DNA of 10,453 nucleotides from Ochromonadaceae sp. CCMP2298 (taxonomy: Eukaryota > Sar > Synurophyceae > Ochromonadales > Ochromonadaceae). Of this stretch, positions 6,901 to 10,453 are shown in pieces. Position numbers and translations under genes: made by a program. Each line of letters starts with the position of its first letter. The first letter of the stretch is position 1. The stretch is from positions 1 to 10,453 of the forward strand of contig MU634744.1 in NCBI GenBank assembly GCA_026770595.1. Direction: 5' to 3'. A model generated the notes under the pieces. The model was given only the letters and a program-made list of their open reading frames with translations. It made no database searches and was not told the DNA's origin.

Positions 6901-9900
6901 CGTCCAGGATCTCAGCCTTCGAAGATTAGATGAGGTGATAGGTATTAGATAATGATATGTATTAGATAATAAATATTATTAGATAACGTGTAGATTTAGA
7001 CAATTTTAGAGCACAACAAACATGTTTGTGTGGTGGTCAAAAAGCAAAAACACCCACTCGGGGGTGGGGGTAAAAAATGAACCCACCTTGGAGGAGGTGA
7101 ATCTGAGGCCGTTCTGGTGGGCCTCCAGGGTGCCCACGCACTTGCGGCCAGACAGCTGGGGGCGCATCGTGACCTCCTGCAGCCTGGGTTTAATACACAT
7201 TTTTGATACAGGAGGGGGGGTTTAATACACATTTTTGGTACAAAAGGAGGGGTTTAATGCACATTTACCTGGGCACTCTTTGGTCTTTGATGCGCACCAG
7301 CTTGGTCTGCACCACCAGGTCCTTCTCCTGCTCTGCCTACAGGGTATGGGTATACAGGGGGATATGGGTATGGGTATATATACATAGATAAGTGAGATAT
7401 GGGTATAATACATAGGTTAGATATGAGTTAGAGAGACGTATTAGGTGGGTCAGCAGCCGTAAACACACTCAAATCCCTCACCTTGACCTCCCTCTGCCTC
7501 ACGCGCTTTCTCAGGTCCTGGAACTGCTGGTACACCGTGGGCAGGTTCTTGCCTGGGTTCGAAGAGAGGGGTTCATAGAGAGGGTTTAATAAATATTTGA
7601 GGTATAGAAGGAGGGGTTTAATAAACATTCACGATGCGTGAACGGTATGAGGGGTTAAATACACATTTCATTTACCGTCAGTGGAGCGGAAGGTCAGCTC
7701 CTTGATGAACACCGCTCTGTCGCCGTACTTCTGCACCAGCAGCTGAGTGAGACAGTGAGAGAGGGTTAGAGGTCGAGTTAGAAGTGAGAGGGTTAGAATT
7801 GAGAGGTTGCGTCTATAAAACCCTCTCTTTCTATGTGGCGACTAACCTGCATGTTCTTGTTGACCTCCTTGCCCATGGCTCCCGGGATGAAGAAGTTGAT
7901 CCGCATATCCGGGTCCGGCTGGGTCATGTTTTTGATCGTGGAGACGTGGAAGGGGACCAGGTTCCCATAAAGGGGGACCAACAGACATTCTTTCTCCATG
8001 TCCACCTTGAGTCGGTTCTGCGGCAGGTCGCGGGGGAACTCGGCAGCCGACCGGTACATCTTGAGGTCGGATGCCTCTGAGTCCTATGGTATGATGTGGT
8101 ATGATATGGTATGATATGTGGTATATATTGAGTATGGTGTGGTATATGGTATGGTGTATGGTATGGTGTATGTGTATATGATGTATAATATATGATATAT
8201 GATATATGATATATAATGTATAATATGACATACCTCTACAACTGTGATCCCCACCCCGGGTAGCTCTCCTTTTGCTGCGCGCTTACGGGCATCCGCTATT
8301 CTCTTCTCCATCAGCCCCTTCTGCTTCATCTGTCTTCCCGAGGCTGACAACTCATTAGCAGCCTTCTCGTCCGCGGCGCGCCCTGAGCGCCTCGGCCCCT
8401 TCTCCTCGTCGTCCTCCTCCTCCTCGGCCGCGTCAGCGTCATCCTTGTTGAAGTTGTAGCTGACGTCTGAGAAGTCCTTCGAGTGCTTGGTCAGCACATC
8501 AGGCACCCCCTCCGCCTGCACTGCCACCACGTCCGCTAGCAGCAGGGAGAAAACCTGCAATTTCTGGATGGCATCTGTGCCCCCCGCAGTGTCCTCTGCT
8601 GACAGGGGGATGTTGTGCAGCCCCACGGAGAGATTGAACACCATACCGGCCAGAAAGGTGTTCGTATTGGTGTGGTTGAGAAGCATCGTGGAATCGCGGA
8701 ACTCCAGACCGATCGCAAATCCCAGACTTTTGGGCAGGTGGTTGAGCAATTCGGGGTCACGTTTAGTCAGGAAGGCCCTGGCCCCCTCTACGACGTTCTT
8801 GAGCTGGTTGCCGGGGATCATCTGCTCCAAGCAGGCATCGTAGAGGGCTACCAGAGTGGCGTAGCACTTCTCCACCTATTGTAGGATTATAACATAAAGC
8901 AAAGAGGAGGATTATTATAACATAATCGGAAAAAACTGAGAAATGCGCCATTAAAGCATACTAGGCATATTTCTATGCACACACACACACACGTATAAAT
9001 CGCATACGCATAAACCCACATACGTATAAACCCACATAACACACATAAACCCAGGTCGGCATACCTTGGCTGGAGCGTCCACCATAAATGTGCGGGACAG
9101 GTTCGCGCAGTAGGATTTGTAGCGGGCACCGATGGAGCACAGGATCACATCTGGTGAGAGATTGTGCTTTGAGGGGAGAGGGAGGAGGGGTGGGGGATAG
9201 GTAGGGAGGGAGGTTAGGAACTAAATTCGTATTGTGTGCTCCATCCCTACTACCTACGTACCTTGTCCGATAGGGCGGAGGCTTTTATGTCATAGTGGCC
9301 GCCTAAAATAGGGTTGTGGGGGATAGGGATGGGGGTGGGGAGGTTAGGAATTCTGCACACTGCATACTGCAAACTGCAAACTGTATACTGTACACTGTAT
9401 ACTGCATACAGCACACACATCCCCCCTACTACTACGTACCTGACTGGATGATGGGGTTGTAGCAGGAGTCCACTGCGTCCTGAGCGACCTTGATGCTGAT
9501 CTTCGAGGGGTCCATGATTATCTCCTCGACCTGGGTTTATGCGTGTGTGTATATCATTATGTGGGTTTGTGTGTTTGTGTGTGGGGGGGGGGATAGGGGG
9601 GGACGGGGGAGAGGGAGACAGGGAGATAGGGGGGAGTGGGGGATAGGGAGGGAATGAGGTTAGGAATTCTGCATACTGTATACTGTATACTCCCTACTCC
9701 CTACTTCCTACTCCCTTCCACCTACCACCTACCACCTGCACCTTACTACGTACAACCTACCACCTACCACGTACCACCTACAACGTACCTGCTGCGTGAG
9801 CGCATCGTGCGACACCTTGGTCGCGTTCTCCACCGCCGTCTCCATCGCCTGCACAAAGCCATGCTTCATCACCTTGTTCGACAGCACTGCCGCGCGCTTG

Positions 9901-10439
9901 CACAGATCCAACTCCGCCTCATCTTTCTGGGCCAAGAACAGGCCCAACGCGGGTGCCAGCTCGATCTTCTCTAGCTGGCTCTGATCCACAAACCCCAGCC
10001 ATGAGGGGATAAAGGACCCCTCGTGGGTGGACTTGTACAGGCTGCCTAGGCGCTTGCCAGACTTGCGCACGGCGTTGGCGAGCTCGTTGAAGAACTCTCT
10101 GTTCTGTCCTTCGTCCTTGGTGCGAATCAGGCAGTTGAGCTGGATGCTCTCGTGCTTGCCCCCCAGGTCCTTCTCCAGCATGCCGCACTTCTTGGCAGTG
10201 GCCATGAAGTAGAAGTTGTTCTTGGTGATGACGATCAGCGAGTCGGCGAACTCATACCCGAACAGGTAGAGGTGGACGGAGGTCGACTTGGAGTAGTTTA
10301 CATCGTCCCCCACAGCACCCATGGGAATACACAGGGCATCTGCGCCCCCCCACACGGTGCTCTTGTGGGACAACCAGTTGGTCTGCAGCCTCTCCAGGCG
10401 CTGGTAAAATCTCTCCGCGTTGATTTGAATGTCCGACAT
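3984..10439 (-). CDS. FACT complex subunit SPT16, complete, 22 exons
   Basis: SPT16 pairs with SSRP1/Pob3 as FACT, the nuclear histone chaperone that handles H2A-H2B during transcription and replication. Exons in transcript order: 10439-9789, 9530-9440, 9302-9262, 9166-9065, 8875-8234, 8083-7847, 7742-7676, 7552-7482, 7336-7269, 7183-7087, 6916-6854, 6615-6550, 6440-6390, 6218-6108, 5988-5910, 5780-5659, 5424-5335, 5145-4984, 4844-4757, 4615-4554, 4321-4277, 4067-3984. They give 1,029 aa, normal for the family. Domains: N-terminal lobe (about 1-165); catalytically inactive M24 aminopeptidase-like fold (about 170-440; RYKSYCANLSRT 274-285); acidic then basic linker (442-500); middle PH-like domain (about 515-735; RINFFIPG, LEAHQNGLRFTS, LVHFHLKDFIM); Rtt106-like domain (about 785-935; CLVNLSEWPPF, VHFERV); acidic H2A-H2B-binding tail (938-1002); basic end ESKKARR. 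Twenty-one introns is a high load. The promoter lies outside the window. Confidence 0.95.
4068..4276 (-). other. SPT16 intron 21
   Basis: GT-AG intron of 209 nt separating the last two exons, which encode the end of the acidic tail and the basic C-terminus. On the + strand it is made of GGAGGGTTATATTG and GGTATATATTGGGAG units with a TATATATA run. Close relatives of the GGAGGGTTATATTGT unit recur in introns 18, 19 and 20, as near 4664-4735 and 4938-4955. Confidence 0.8.
4322..4553 (-). other. SPT16 intron 20, GGGTATA repeats with telomere-type units
   Basis: Intron of 232 nt. Near its 3' end (+ strand 4330-4380) it is tandem GGGGTATA and GGTAGGGTATA units. At 4421-4433 it has AGGGTTAGGGTTA, so the sense strand reads TAACCCTAACCCT. 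This is the same telomere-type hexamer, in the same sense orientation, as in intron 1 of the SOUL gene. Confidence 0.75.
5146..5658 (-). other. SPT16 introns 17 and 16, internally repeated
   Basis: Intron 17 (5146-5334) holds about three diverged copies of a unit containing CATATGGGTTTAATACACA and CAACTACACA between about 5204 and 5318. Intron 16 (5425-5658) holds three copies of AGATAATAAG(G/A)GGT (5494-5507, 5517-5530, 5557-5570) among GGTTATATG repeats. Exon 17 (5335-5424) lies between them. The repeats show these introns grew by local duplication. Confidence 0.75.
6616..6853 (-). other. SPT16 intron 11, tandemly duplicated
   Basis: The 238-nt intron consists of two related halves. Both contain GGTGGTGGTGAG(A/T)ATAAGTA followed by TATACAGTATATAG, and both end (on the + strand) in TTATATATAATA(TAATA)CCTT. 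On the sense strand the inner copy carries its own AAG|GTATTATATATA, matching the true donor of exon 11 at 6853. Skipping the whole segment gives the normal family sequence (QPC, then MVLVHFHLK after four residues), so the inner donor is a decoy. Confidence 0.75.
8084..8233 (-). other. SPT16 intron 5, low complexity
   Basis: 150 nt made almost entirely of TATGGTATG, TGGTATATG and ATGATATAT units (+ strand) between the long exon 5 and exon 6. The donor is GTATGT and the acceptor is ACCATAG. No other feature is seen in it. Confidence 0.8.
8979..8993. repeat. Short CA dinucleotide run
   Basis: A simple (CA)n microsatellite of about 15 bases in SPT16 intron 4, followed by repeated CATAAACCCACAT units up to about 9055. 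Confidence 0.7.
9167..9788 (-). other. SPT16 introns 1-3 with a shared core
   Basis: Introns 1 (9531-9788), 2 (9303-9439) and 3 (9167-9261) each have, on the + strand, a GGGGGATAGGG-type G-rich tract, then GAGGTTAGGAA or GGAGGTTAGGAA, and a CTAC-rich stretch leading to the ACGTACC donor. Introns 1 and 2 share GAGGTTAGGAATTCTGCA nearly exactly apart from one base. This similarity across three neighbouring introns points to copying. Intron 1 also has a G run (9581-9590) and CTACCAC repeats. Confidence 0.7.
9353..9415. repeat. Heptamer repeat, CTGYAYA type, nine units
   Basis: Nine consecutive 7-base units read CTGCACA, CTGCATA, CTGCAAA, CTGCAAA, CTGTATA, CTGTACA, CTGTATA, CTGCATA and CAGCACA on the + strand, within SPT16 intron 2. 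On the sense strand this is a series of TATACAG and TATGCAG units, that is, repeated potential acceptor AGs well before the used acceptor at 9303. Confidence 0.8.
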
Positions 10440-10453
10440 GTTGGTTGCTCGAT

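Noticed and set aside
8244-8843. + strand ORFs opposite SPT16 exon 5
   Set aside because: They are antisense shadows of a long, well-matched SPT16 exon (8234-8875).

Overview
The window is nuclear DNA from a eukaryote, most likely an alga with a complex, red-derived plastid. It holds two multi-exon, GT-AG spliced genes with GC-rich exons and AT-rich, low-complexity introns. The first gene starts with a hydrophobic signal peptide ending in an ASA-F motif followed by a basic, Ser/Thr-containing stretch. That is the bipartite plastid-targeting presequence typical of stramenopiles, haptophytes and cryptophytes. The exact group cannot be decided from this sequence.

Layout: 1-716 is upstream sequence. 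It has no convincing gene, but 204-477 carries a dense run of short perfect stem-loops. 717-2938 (+) is a six-exon gene for a plastid-targeted SOUL/HEBP-family heme-binding protein (454 aa). 2939-3983 is the spacer between two convergent genes. It holds a 10-bp-periodic repeat, a 20-bp tandem duplication and small exon-like patches that I could not assign. 3984-10439 (-) is a complete 22-exon gene for SPT16, the large subunit of the FACT histone chaperone (1,029 aa). Its start codon lies 14 bases from the right edge. I joined every exon of both genes by hand. All introns are GT-AG, both frames close exactly (1,365 and 3,090 nt including stop), and the products match their families from end to end.

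The two genes do unrelated jobs: heme or tetrapyrrole binding in the plastid, and nucleosome handling in the nucleus. They are neighbours, not a pathway. The unusual biology is in the introns. Both genes, on opposite strands, have introns whose sense strand is poor in G and rich in short C runs (TTAAACCC, CCCTAA, AAACCCAG at the acceptor). Several SPT16 introns look like copies of one another or internal duplications, as expected if introns spread or grow by duplication. One SOUL exon carries a Met/Gly/Glu repeat that resembles the antisense strand of these introns. No mobile-element protein, RNA gene, CRISPR array or defence system was seen.
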